Positions 7,022-13,585 of a stretch of DNA of 13,585 nt are shown here, one piece after another; positions within the stretch are counted from its first letter, which is position 1, and each line of letters starts with the position of its first letter. The DNA lies in assembly GCA_002256535.1 (NCBI GenBank), contig NMUJ01000026.1, positions 1-13,585 on the forward strand. The letters run 5' to 3'. A program made the translations under genes and the position numbers. The notes under the pieces were generated by a model. That model saw only the letters and a list, made by a program, of their open reading frames with translations. It ran no database searches and was not told where the DNA came from. Source of the stretch: Caldifarciminota bacterium 4484_18. GTDB lineage: Bacteria; Hydrothermota; UBA3073; NMUJ01.

Positions 7022-7945
7022 ATGAAAAACTTGGATAAAGATAGGTTAAAGCAACACATTCTGCAACTAAAACATAAGAAGCATGCAGTAGTATTGGCAC
7101 ATAATTATCAGCTACCAGAGATACAGGAGATAGCCGATTTTGTGGGCGATTCGCTCGAGCTTGCAAGGTTATCTGCGAATACTGATGCTGATATGATCGT
7201 ATTCTGTGGGGTTAGATTTATGGCAGAAACGGCGAAGATACTTTCACCTGATAAGAAAGTATTGCTACCCAAAGAGGATGTGGGTTGTCCGCTCGCGGAT
7301 AGTGTGACAAGCGAAGATCTCATATTATTAAAGCAACAGCATCCAGCCGCTGTAGTGGTAACCTATGTGAACACAAGTGCAGAGATAAAGGCATTAAGTG
7401 ATGTATGTTGTACATCGGCGAATGCGGTTGAAGTTGTCCGCAACGTACCCGCACATAAAGTGATCTTCCTACCGGATAGAAATCTGGGTGATTGGGTACG
7501 CAAGAATCTACCAGATAAGGAAGTTATCGTGTGGCCTGGCTACTGTTATGTACATGAACGGTTTACGGTGGATGAAATACATGAAGCAAAGTCAGAACAC
7601 CCAGATAGTGTGTTACTTATACATCCAGAGTGTAAACCCGAAGTCGTACAGTTCGCAGATGTGGTGACGTCGACTTCGGGTATGTTACGACATGTGAAGA
7701 CATCGGATAGCCGAACTTTCATCATAGGTACAGAGGAAGGTTTAATATATCGGCTCAAAAAGGAGAACCCCAATAAAAGTTTCTATTCACTTGGTACACC
7801 AAAGGTTTGTTTCAGCATGAAAAAGCTACGGCTTATGGATGTGTATAATGCACTACAGTACGAGCAGTATGAAATCAAGCTGGATGATAAGGTGCTCACC
7901 GATGCCCGTAATGCGATAACAGCGATGCTACAATATAAAGGTTAG
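7022..7945 (+). CDS. nadA: Quinolinate synthase NadA
   Basis: NadA condenses iminoaspartate with dihydroxyacetone phosphate to make quinolinate, the first committed product of de novo NAD synthesis. It is an oxygen-sensitive [4Fe-4S] enzyme. The 307-residue protein shows LAHNYQLPEIQEIADFVGDS at 25-44 and FMAETAKIL at 66-74. The three expected cluster ligands are Cys89 (VGCPLA), Cys175 (GYCYVHE) and Cys263 (KVCFSMKK). TSANAVEVV, HPECKP and STSGM are also conserved. Length fits the short thermophile-type NadA of about 300 residues. The usual partners nadB and nadC are absent here. The start has a strong GGAGG site six bases upstream. The stop overlaps the convergent etfA stop (7942-7945), leaving no room for a separate terminator. 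Confidence 0.95.
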   Translation: MKNLDKDRLKQHILQLKHKKHAVVLAHNYQLPEIQEIADFVGDSLELARLSANTDADMIVFCGVRFMAETAKILSPDKKVLLPKEDVGCPLADSVTSEDLILLKQQHPAAVVVTYVNTSAEIKALSDVCCTSANAVEVVRNVPAHKVIFLPDRNLGDWVRKNLPDKEVIVWPGYCYVHERFTVDEIHEAKSEHPDSVLLIHPECKPEVVQFADVVTSTSGMLRHVKTSDSRTFIIGTEEGLIYRLKKENPNKSFYSLGTPKVCFSMKKLRLMDVYNALQYEQYEIKLDDKVLTDARNAITAMLQYKG

Positions 7946-9135
7946 CTACGCTCTTTTATTAGTTTGATGAGCTGAGGTACAACCTTAAATAGGTCGCCAA
8001 CTATACCGAAATCTGCTACCTTGAAGATAGGTGCATGAGGGTCTTTATTGATCGCAACTATTGTGTCGGAACCTGACATACCTGCAAGATGTTGTACAGC
8101 ACCACTTATACCGACTGCTATGTAGAGTTTAGGCTTTACGGTTTTGCCGGTTTGACCCACCTGATGTGAATATGATATCCACCCCATATCGACTGGCGGG
8201 CGTGACGAGCCCACTGCACCACCAAGTAGATCAGCCAGCTCCCTTATAAGGCTGAAATTATTGGGCTCACCCAGTCCTCGCCCACCTGAGACAATGATAT
8301 CAGCTTCTTCGAGCTTCACCTTTACGGTTTTGTCGGCAATAAATTCGATAAACCTAACCTGTGAGGATAGCAACTGCTGGGGTGGCCTCTCCTTTATTAT
8401 TTCACCAGTACGGTTGGTATCCCTTGGTGCCTCTGGCATCACCTTGTACCTTACGGTCGCCATCTGCGGTCTCGTACGTGGACACAATATGCGTGCCATG
8501 ATGTTACCACCGAATGCGGGTCGGGTTTGGACGAGTTCACCGTTTTCGTTGATATCCAAACCTGTACAATCGGCAGTCAACCCGGTCTTGAGTCTAACCG
8601 CCAACCTTGGGAGTAAGCTCCTACCCTTCGTCGTAGCACCTGCAATAAGTATTTCGGGTCGATATTTCAACACGAGCTTCTCCATAACATTTGTGTAGGG
8701 TTCTACAACGAATCTATCCAACCCCATGTCGTCGACCACAAAAACCTTATCTGCACCCCGATATATGAGCTCTTGTGTGAAGCGCTCCACATTGTTACCT
8801 ATTAAGACTGCACCTACGTAGGTGTTACGTTTGGTGGCAAGCTCACGTGCCTTACCCAGCAATTCGTACGAAACCTTATGCATACCATCATCGGTAAGCT
8901 CGACAAAAACCCATACACCTGAATATTGTGAAAGATCCACCTTCTCTGGTTTGGCTTCCTCTATCACCTCTATAGCACCTAACTTACATGCACTCACACA
9001 GATACTACAGAGGTTACATTTCTCACGTATTATACGTACGATACCGGCTATGGGTTCGATAGCCCCCAACGGACATGCCTTTACACATAGGCCACACCCA
9101 TTACATTTAGATTCGATAACCCTTATGTCTTTCAT
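7942..9135 (-). CDS. etfA: Electron transfer flavoprotein alpha subunit with N-terminal double [4Fe-4S] ferredoxin domain
   Basis: This 397-residue protein starts with two CxxCxxCxxxC motifs: Cys11/14/17/21 (CNGCGLCVKAC) and Cys40/43/46/50 (CNLCSICVSAC). They predict two [4Fe-4S] clusters. An ETF alpha domain follows from about residue 65, with a normal FAD-binding C-terminal half: VSGGRGLG, GSSRPPVDMGW, SHQVGQTGKTV, GISGAVQHLAGM and NKDPHAPIF. The ferredoxin extension is found in ETFs of anaerobes, including caffeyl-CoA-reductase-linked and lactate-dehydrogenase-linked types, some of which bifurcate electrons. No acyl-CoA dehydrogenase, lactate dehydrogenase or ETF dehydrogenase is in this window, so the partner is unknown. 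The ATG overlaps the etfB stop by four bases (ATGA), and the 3' end overlaps nadA by four. Confidence 0.94.
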   Translation of the reverse strand: MKDIRVIESKCNGCGLCVKACPLGAIEPIAGIVRIIREKCNLCSICVSACKLGAIEVIEEAKPEKVDLSQYSGVWVFVELTDDGMHKVSYELLGKARELATKRNTYVGAVLIGNNVERFTQELIYRGADKVFVVDDMGLDRFVVEPYTNVMEKLVLKYRPEILIAGATTKGRSLLPRLAVRLKTGLTADCTGLDINENGELVQTRPAFGGNIMARILCPRTRPQMATVRYKVMPEAPRDTNRTGEIIKERPPQQLLSSQVRFIEFIADKTVKVKLEEADIIVSGGRGLGEPNNFSLIRELADLLGGAVGSSRPPVDMGWISYSHQVGQTGKTVKPKLYIAVGISGAVQHLAGMSGSDTIVAINKDPHAPIFKVADFGIVGDLFKVVPQLIKLIKERS

Positions 9136-9917
9136 ACGAAACCACGCTCTTTTAGAAATTGGTACAGCTTCTCTATACCTTCCTCTATCGGGCCGTAGAA
9201 GATCTCACCGCCTTTCTTTATTTCAGGTGTGAAGATATCAACCACCTGCGTAGGTGACCCCTCCAACCCTACATAACGTGAGTTGACTTCCAAATCTTTA
9301 GCCACAAATCGCGGTATGGGTATCGACTTCGCACGTAACTTACCACGTAACGAAGGTAACCGCGGTTCGTTTATCTCTTTAACTACAGTGAAGACTGCGG
9401 GTAAAGGGGCTTCGAGAATTTCGTGCCCACCTTCGATTAGCCTCCACACTTTGGCTTTGTTATCTTTGATATCTTCGATTTTACCTACGTAGGTAACTTG
9501 TGGTAACGAAAGCCATTCAGCAATACCCGGGCCTACCTGTGCAGTATCACCATCTATGGCTTGTTTACCACATAAGATGAGATCGTAATCACCGAGCTTC
9601 TGTATTGCTTTCGCCAACGTATACGAGGTGGCGAGTGTATCGGAGCCACGAAACTTTTCATCTGTGATGAGTACAGCTTCGTCTATACCCATCGAGACTA
9701 CCTCACGTAGCGCTTCTTCGGCCTGCGGTGGCCCCATCGATATAGCTATGGTTTTACCACCGTAGCGCTCTTTCAAGCGTATCGCCTCTTCAGCTGCATA
9801 TAAGTCGAATGGGTTGACAATCGATGGTACACCCTCACGTATAAGTGTTTTGGTGACAGGATCGATACGTACCTCTGCAGTATCAGGTACCTGTTTGATG
9901 CAAACTATGATATTCAT
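9132..9917 (-). CDS. etfB: Electron transfer flavoprotein beta subunit
   Basis: EtfB (261 residues) pairs with EtfA to form the flavin-carrying heterodimer. The N terminus NIIVCIKQVPDTAEVRIDP is characteristic. Other family motifs are VNPFDLYAAEEAIRLKE (about 35-51), a GGKTIAISMGPPQAEEALRE segment, and the loop GKQAIDGDTAQVGPGIAE that contacts the nucleotide or flavin. Length is normal. It is first in the etfBA pair. The start is ATG 9917; there is no clear Shine-Dalgarno sequence before it and the predicted promoter is very close, so the message may be almost leaderless. Whether this ETF bifurcates cannot be decided from sequence inspection. Confidence 0.95.
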   Translation of the reverse strand: MNIIVCIKQVPDTAEVRIDPVTKTLIREGVPSIVNPFDLYAAEEAIRLKERYGGKTIAISMGPPQAEEALREVVSMGIDEAVLITDEKFRGSDTLATSYTLAKAIQKLGDYDLILCGKQAIDGDTAQVGPGIAEWLSLPQVTYVGKIEDIKDNKAKVWRLIEGGHEILEAPLPAVFTVVKEINEPRLPSLRGKLRAKSIPIPRFVAKDLEVNSRYVGLEGSPTQVVDIFTPEIKKGGEIFYGPIEEGIEKLYQFLKERGFV

Positions 9918-9933
9918 GGTGTTTGCAGTTGAT

Positions 9934-9961
9934 AATTTACGTAATGTAATCTATTCGTCAA
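9934..9961 (-). promoter_or_regulatory. Promoter of etfBA
   Basis: On the minus strand, TTGACG (9961-9956), a 16-base spacer and TAAATT (9939-9934), ending 16 bases before the etfB ATG. The -35 box is identical to that of the grpE promoter. The rest of the 104-base gap between etfB and the DUF192 gene holds no terminator hairpin that I can see. Confidence 0.5.
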
Positions 9962-10021
9962 GAAATAGCGACAATCCGTAGAATAAATTCCTTTAAAATG
10001 TACCGGTCAGGATGGTTTGCT

Positions 10022-10417
10022 CTAAAATCTTACACCTAAATTTATCCCCGATATATACACTGTATCGCCTACCTTCACACCGTGACGTGTGAACCAGCTG
10101 CGATTCACCTCCAAAGCGAACCGTATTGGTTGGCTGGGAAAGTGTAAAGTTAAGCTGAGCGGCTCCATATTTTGTATGTCGACAACCCTACCGTCGGCTG
10201 ATATAAATGCTATCGATAATGGTATGTGGGTATTCTTCATCCAAAACGGATAGATACCGACGGTATCGAATACAAATAACATACCCATATCCTCGGGTAA
10301 CTGCTGCCTGTACATGAGCCCAAGTTGCCGTGCTTCTGGTGTACGAGCTAATATGATAAAACTAACCGCCATGATAACGATAGCGAGTAGTACGACGATG
10401 AACCTGTATCGCATCAT
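10022..10417 (-). CDS. DUF192 family protein with N-terminal membrane anchor
   Basis: DUF192 proteins are small, of unknown function, and often exported. From ATG 10417 the protein has 131 residues: MMRYRF, then a hydrophobic helix (about 6-25, ending before ARTPEARQLGLMYR) that acts as a signal anchor or uncleaved signal peptide. The DUF192 fold follows, with RQLGLMYRQQLPEDMGMLFVF, FWMKNTHIPLSIAFI, VVDIQNMEP and LEVNRSWFTRHGVKVGDTV, all usual for the family. Starts further upstream exist at 10429 and 10456. The 10456 start lies downstream of a TATAAT by only three bases and so would precede the likely transcript start; that is why I prefer a start at 10417 or 10414. The gene faces away from rpmB. 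Confidence 0.85.
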   Translation of the reverse strand: MMRYRFIVVLLAIVIMAVSFIILARTPEARQLGLMYRQQLPEDMGMLFVFDTVGIYPFWMKNTHIPLSIAFISADGRVVDIQNMEPLSLTLHFPSQPIRFALEVNRSWFTRHGVKVGDTVYISGINLGVRF

Positions 10418-10442
10418 AATAACATACATAGCAGCTGCTGTG

Positions 10443-10488
10443 TTGACAACTTTCATCCTATTATATTTTTAGTTGATATGGCGAAACG
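10443..10488. promoter_or_regulatory. Divergent promoter region between the DUF192 gene and rpmB
   Basis: On the minus strand there is a perfect TATAAT (10465-10460) with a poor -35 candidate 17 bases upstream (CGTTTC). On the plus strand a perfect TTGACA (10443-10448) has its best -10 candidate, TATATT (10462-10467), only 13 bases later, which is short. The same A+T tract probably serves both directions, but exact elements are uncertain. Confidence 0.35.
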
Positions 10489-10672
10489 TTGTGCTATTTG
10501 TGGTAAAACTTACAAGGTGGGTAGACAGATAAGCCATTCACATAAGGTGACGAGACGCATTTTTTACCCTAATCTACAGAAGGTACGTTTGAAGATCGAC
10601 GGTAAGCCCAAACGCGTTTGGGTTTGTACCAGATGTCTAACATCCAAGAAGCTTCTCCTCGAAAGAGTGTAG
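10478..10672 (+). CDS. rpmB: 50S ribosomal protein L28 (zinc-binding form)
   Basis: This 64-residue L28 has the typical start MAKRCAICGKTYKVG and the SHS.KVTRR.FYPNLQKVR pattern. Two CxxC pairs are present, Cys5/Cys8 and Cys50/Cys53, so this is the zinc-binding (C+) type. No Shine-Dalgarno sequence is evident before ATG 10478. The last 40 bases overlap the start of the following DUF362 gene in another frame, so the two are probably translated from one message. Confidence 0.95.
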   Translation: MAKRCAICGKTYKVGRQISHSHKVTRRIFYPNLQKVRLKIDGKPKRVWVCTRCLTSKKLLLERV

Positions 10673-11715
10673 TCTACTATATTCCATACGTTGAGGAGGG
10701 GTGTTTCATACCATTATTGAAAAGGTTATTACGTGAGAATTGGTACACCCTATATGGAGCGGACGATTTTGTAGCTGTTAAGTTACATTTTGGTGAGAAG
10801 GGTGTAACCACACACATTAAACCATATTGGGTTAAGGAGATACTAAGTGTATGGGCTGATAAGCGGGTTAAGTTCTTCCTTACCGATACCGTAACCCTAT
10901 ACCATGGTGCACGTATGGATGCAGTCATGTACCTTAACCTCATACGTGAACATGGTTTCGACACCGTAGGTGTACCGATAATAATTGCGGATGGGTTACG
11001 TGGTAATGAAGGTGTGGATATCGAGATAAATGGCCAATTCTATCGCTACGTGAATATCGCCACTGGTATAGTTAAAAGTGATGCGATGCTGGTGTTGACA
11101 CATTTCACAGGGCACGAGCTGACGGGGTTTGGTGCTACGATCAAGAACCTGGGTATGGGGTGTTCCACACGACGTGGTAAGCTATCCATGCATTCAACGC
11201 TCGCACCACGGGTGGTGCTGGATCGCTGTAAAGCGTGTGGCACCTGTGCAAGATGGTGTAGTGTGGGTGCTATCACAGTAACGGAGCATGCGATTATTGA
11301 TGAACAAAAATGTAGTGGCTGTGCCGCATGTATCGCAGTATGCCCTGAAGGTGCAGTCCGTACAAACTGGAACGAATCTTCCGCTAACGCACAACGTAAG
11401 ATAGCTGAATATGCGTTGGGTGCCGTTAAGGGTAAACCTGTACTTTACGTAACGTTCTTGTTGAATATAACGGAGCTGTGTGATTGCTTTCCGAGTGATA
11501 AGATTGAGGGGCTCGACCGCGGTGTGTTGGTGTCAGAAGATCCGGTTGCACTCGATATGGTAAGCTATGAGCTGGTGGATTATGAAACCACGATGCGAAA
11601 GTTACGACCGGAGATCGATCCACTCATACAGGTACGTCATGCAGCAAAGATTGGGGTGGGGTCGATGGATTACGAACTTATAACATTGGGTGATGTACGT
11701 AAAAGTGGGTATTGA
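10633..11715 (+). CDS. DUF362 family protein with two [4Fe-4S] ferredoxin motifs
   Basis: This 360-residue protein combines an N-terminal DUF362 domain (DFVAVKLHFGEKG, FLTDT, ADGLRGNEG, LTHFTGHELTGFGATIKNLGMG) with a ferredoxin insert. The insert has CKACGTCARWC (Cys199/202/205/209) and CSGCAACIAVC (Cys227/230/233/237), predicting two clusters. A third region ends with VALDMVSYELVD. DUF362 proteins are common in anaerobes and presumed to be redox proteins; no reaction is established, so none is claimed. ATG 10633 is preferred: it yields the usual distance to the VYYIPY strand. A TTG at 10618 is also in frame and would add five residues. Either start lies inside rpmB. The 3' end overlaps the priA-like start by 23 bases. 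Confidence 0.88.
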   Translation: MSNIQEASPRKSVVYYIPYVEEGCFIPLLKRLLRENWYTLYGADDFVAVKLHFGEKGVTTHIKPYWVKEILSVWADKRVKFFLTDTVTLYHGARMDAVMYLNLIREHGFDTVGVPIIIADGLRGNEGVDIEINGQFYRYVNIATGIVKSDAMLVLTHFTGHELTGFGATIKNLGMGCSTRRGKLSMHSTLAPRVVLDRCKACGTCARWCSVGAITVTEHAIIDEQKCSGCAACIAVCPEGAVRTNWNESSANAQRKIAEYALGAVKGKPVLYVTFLLNITELCDCFPSDKIEGLDRGVLVSEDPVALDMVSYELVDYETTMRKLRPEIDPLIQVRHAAKIGVGSMDYELITLGDVRKSGY

Positions 11716-13130
11716 TGCAGGTGATTTCACGTATGAGACGCAATTGCCTGTGAAACCTGGCTGTATGGTAGTGGTACCGTTTAAGCGTACGACTAAAATA
11801 GGGTGGGTAATCGATATTTCACGTGAACCTAATCTTCCAGAAGCTATCAAATTACGTAAGGTTAGGCAGCTAATCTCACGTAAGCAGGTTATCGAAAACA
11901 ACCTCATTCAGCTCGCTAAATGGGTAGCTAATTACTATGTGGCAGAGGTTGGCCACGTTATCGAACATATGCTACCACAAAGTATAAGGCGTAAGAGTAT
12001 CACAAGGTTGCTACCAAGGGCTAAGGAGTTTGAGATTAAGAATGTGCGGCCACAGGTTGATGTGTTATGGGAGGTTGACCCCACAGTGCGATGGGATTAT
12101 TACAAACACGCTATAGAGCGGACTCTGTCAGAAGGTAAAGATGTGCTGGTGTTGGTACCCGAGCAGCGTGATCATCGTATGTTACAAGATGTACCATTCT
12201 ATACGAGTGAGCTACGTGATAGCGATAAGAAGCGATTATGGTTAGCTTTACGTAGGGGTGACCTACGTGTGGTGTGTGGCACAAGGAGTGCGGTATTCTT
12301 GCCGTTTAGGGGGTTGGGGTTGATAATCGTTGAACGTGAAGATAGCAAACACTATAAGGAGCAGGATCATCCACACTATCATGCACGTGATGTGGCGATT
12401 ATGCGTGCGATGTTCGAAGGTATAAGGGTGATACTCGGTACGGGTAGCCCATCACTTGAAACCTACCTCAATATCAAGAAAGGTAAGTATAAACTGGTGA
12501 ATGAACCCAAATTTGACGAACTTAAAATTGACGTTATTACACTACGGAAAAGGCAGATATTTTCGCCCGAACTTAAGCGTAAGATTAGTAATATCCTTCA
12601 GCGAGGTGGTAAGGTTGTGCTATTTATAAACCTAAGGGGGTATTCGCGATACCTTATCTGTGAGGATTGTGGCCATACATTGCGATGCCCCAGGTGTGGG
12701 GTGGGGTTGGTCTATTATCGAGCAGGTAAGATGCTTAGATGCCATTACTGTGGATACAAGGAGGTTGCACCTACGGTGTGCCCAAACTGTCAAGGTACGA
12801 ACATACGGTATGTGAGCTTGGGGGTCGAACGTGTGTTACGGCGTGCAAGGGCGTCGGGACTGAGGCAATATTTCGGTATGTGGAGTTTGATAAGGTTGAC
12901 CTTGTCGCTGTAATAGATGCGGATAGCCAGTTGATGTTCCCGAATTTCAGGTCGTATGAACGGTTATTGCAGACCATAGTGCGATTCTATCCGGCTGAGA
13001 TTGTGATACAGACGAGGCGCCCATGGTTACCTGTTATCAAGTATTTACGTGGGGGTAAGATAATGGAGTTCTATGAAGATGAGCTACATCGGCGTGTGGG
13101 GTTGGGGTATCCGCCTCACCTACACAGGTT

Positions 13131-13137
13131 TTTAAAA
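13131..13137 (+). other. T TTA AAA slippery-type heptamer at a frame change in priA
   Basis: In the upstream frame the codons are TTT TTA AAA. A -1 slip gives TTT AAA ACC and leads straight into PTVGRVLDKVVDRLDG and FLGPADCPLPN, which fit PriA. A one-base loss in the T5-A4 run would look the same. No strong downstream hairpin is evident, so this is a candidate only. Confidence 0.35.
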
Positions 13138-13191
13138 CCAGCCCCACGGTTGGCCGTGTGTTGGATAAGGTTGTGGATAGGCTTGATGGGA

Positions 13192-13271
13192 TCAGGTTTT
13201 TGGGGCCTGCGGATTGCCCGCTACCTAACTTTCAGGTTTTTGGGGCCTGCAGATTGCCCGATACCTAACTT
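13192..13271 (+). repeat. 40-bp imperfect tandem duplication inside priA
   Basis: Two head-to-tail 40-base units (13192-13231 and 13232-13271) differ at two positions only: GCG/GCA, both Ala, and CTA/ATA, Leu/Ile. Unit 1 encodes FLGPADCPLPN in one frame and unit 2 FLGPADCPIPN in the next. Because 40 is not a multiple of three, the duplication shifts the frame by +1. Confidence 0.95.
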
Positions 13272-13397
13272 ACGTGGTAAACGGCGTGCACATGTGTTGA
13301 TCAAAACCGAGTATCCACCTGCACTTCATGATGTATTACTGGGTATGTATCGCGAACTTAAGGTGAAAGTTGACGTCGATCCTATCGAGATAGTGTG

Positions 13398-13585
13398 ATG
13401 AAGCTCACTAAGTTGAGTTCACAAGCTGAGGTGTTGGCTGCACTCAACACCATACGGGTGGCGGATGAGGTTAAAGGGCGGTTATTGCTCAAAAGCCAAC
13501 ACGTAAACCTATACATAGAGGGGATAACTGCAGCTGCAGCAATAGTGTTGAAACAGATAGCGTTGAGTGAAGGTGCAGATGTGGC
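13398..13585 (+). CDS. folP: N-terminal part of a probable dihydropteroate synthase (runs off window)
   Basis: An open frame starts at ATG 13398, overlapping the priA stop as TGATG, and continues to the window edge (62 codons and two bases). Its start MKLTKLSSQAEVLAAL followed by VNLYIEGITAAAAIVLKQIALSEGADV resembles the N-terminal segment of dihydropteroate synthases of thermophiles, where an aaxILKQexLSxGgdaAv pattern is common. DHPS joins pterin and p-aminobenzoate in folate synthesis. The catalytic motifs lie outside the window, so the call is tentative. The coupling with priA suggests one operon. Confidence 0.5.
   Translation, partial: MKLTKLSSQAEVLAALNTIRVADEVKGRLLLKSQHVNLYIEGITAAAAIVLKQIALSEGADV

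Larger units (their letters stand above)
11693..13398 (+). pseudogene. priA: priA-like gene (primosomal protein N'), helicase motifs lost and frame broken three times
   Basis: The N-terminal 3'-DNA-end-binding domain (about 1-100) and the PriA layout are recognisable. The zinc cysteines (eight, from 323 to 366: CEDC, CPRC, CHYC, CPNC) are intact. The helicase residues are not: the Walker A site is VDPTVRW (about 128-134) and DEEH is replaced by EREDS (214-218). GSATPS reads GTGSPS (249-254), and the QVAGRAGR region is absent. The frame runs 11693-12913. Homology then resumes in frame +1 (mod 3) at GTEAIFR (12856), aligning with GTQMIAK after a loss of roughly 30-45 residues. It moves to another frame at TTTAAAA (13131-13137), then returns at a 40-bp duplication (13192-13271) and ends at TGA 13396-13398. 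A GTG at 11690 is an alternative start. Either a decaying gene or assembly errors. Confidence 0.72.

Noticed and set aside
9481..9496. Perfect 16-bp palindrome TTACCTACGTAGGTAA in etfB, sharing a 12-bp core with CACCTACGTAGGTG (8811-8824) in etfA, as if a shared operator.
   Set aside because: Both encode Thr-Tyr-Val-Gly with this genome's favoured codons (ACC TAC GTA GGT) in conserved parts of EtfA and EtfB. Coding explains the match, and neither lies near a promoter.
10457..10477. The 21-base gap between the most upstream DUF192 start and rpmB as the full intergenic region.
   Set aside because: A TATAAT lies three bases before that ATG, so transcripts would start after it. A downstream start is more likely, giving a wider gap.
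12739..12855. Start of a separate short gene from the ATG at 12739.
   Set aside because: This part is an out-of-frame reading of the PriA zinc region. Only from about 12856 does the frame carry PriA-like sequence, so it is the continuation of the broken priA gene and not a new gene.

Overview
This is a dense bacterial chromosomal segment with genes on both strands, no large gaps, and no rRNA, tRNA, CRISPR array or insertion sequence that I can see. Gene content suggests a thermophilic or anaerobic bacterium of a poorly cultured phylum, perhaps near the FCB group or WOR-3/Stahlbacteria. The hints are a PorY/PorX-type histidine kinase and PglZ response regulator, a ferredoxin-fused ETF alpha subunit, a DUF362 ferredoxin-like protein, a PriA-like protein with eroded helicase motifs, and heavy use of ATA (Ile) and CGT (Arg). 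The assignment is inference; no marker was searched.

Layout. At 1-3273 (+) the tail of an unidentified gene overlaps a PorY-like kinase, a PorX-like REC-PglZ regulator and nadD, all joined by stop/start overlaps. At 3249-6681 (-) lies the chaperone operon grpE-dnaK-dnaJ, whose last gene overlaps nadD tail to tail. At 6682-6818 is a divergent promoter region. At 6819-7945 (+) a small ThiS/MoaD-like protein precedes nadA. At 7942-9917 (-) are etfB and etfA, then a promoter gap. At 10022 to about 10417 (-) is a membrane-anchored DUF192 protein. From 10478 (+) come rpmB (L28), a DUF362 double [4Fe-4S] protein, a broken priA-like gene and the start of a probable folP.

Functional themes. Two genes serve NAD synthesis (nadA, making quinolinate, and nadD, adenylylating NaMN). 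One operon covers the Hsp70 cycle. EtfAB and the DUF362 protein add flavin and Fe-S electron transfer, typical of anaerobic redox metabolism. Signal transduction is represented by the PorYX-like pair.

The most notable points are in the priA-like gene. Its Walker A, Walker B and domain-2 helicase motifs are replaced, as in helicase-dead PriA-like proteins, while its eight zinc-binding cysteines remain. Its frame is broken at three places. The second break sits exactly on a T TTA AAA heptamer. The third is a 40-bp imperfect tandem duplication whose +1 effect cancels the second break and restores the frame to the native stop. GrpE also ends about 30-40 residues early, directly before dnaK. I see no convincing wholly new system; these are the features worth a second look.
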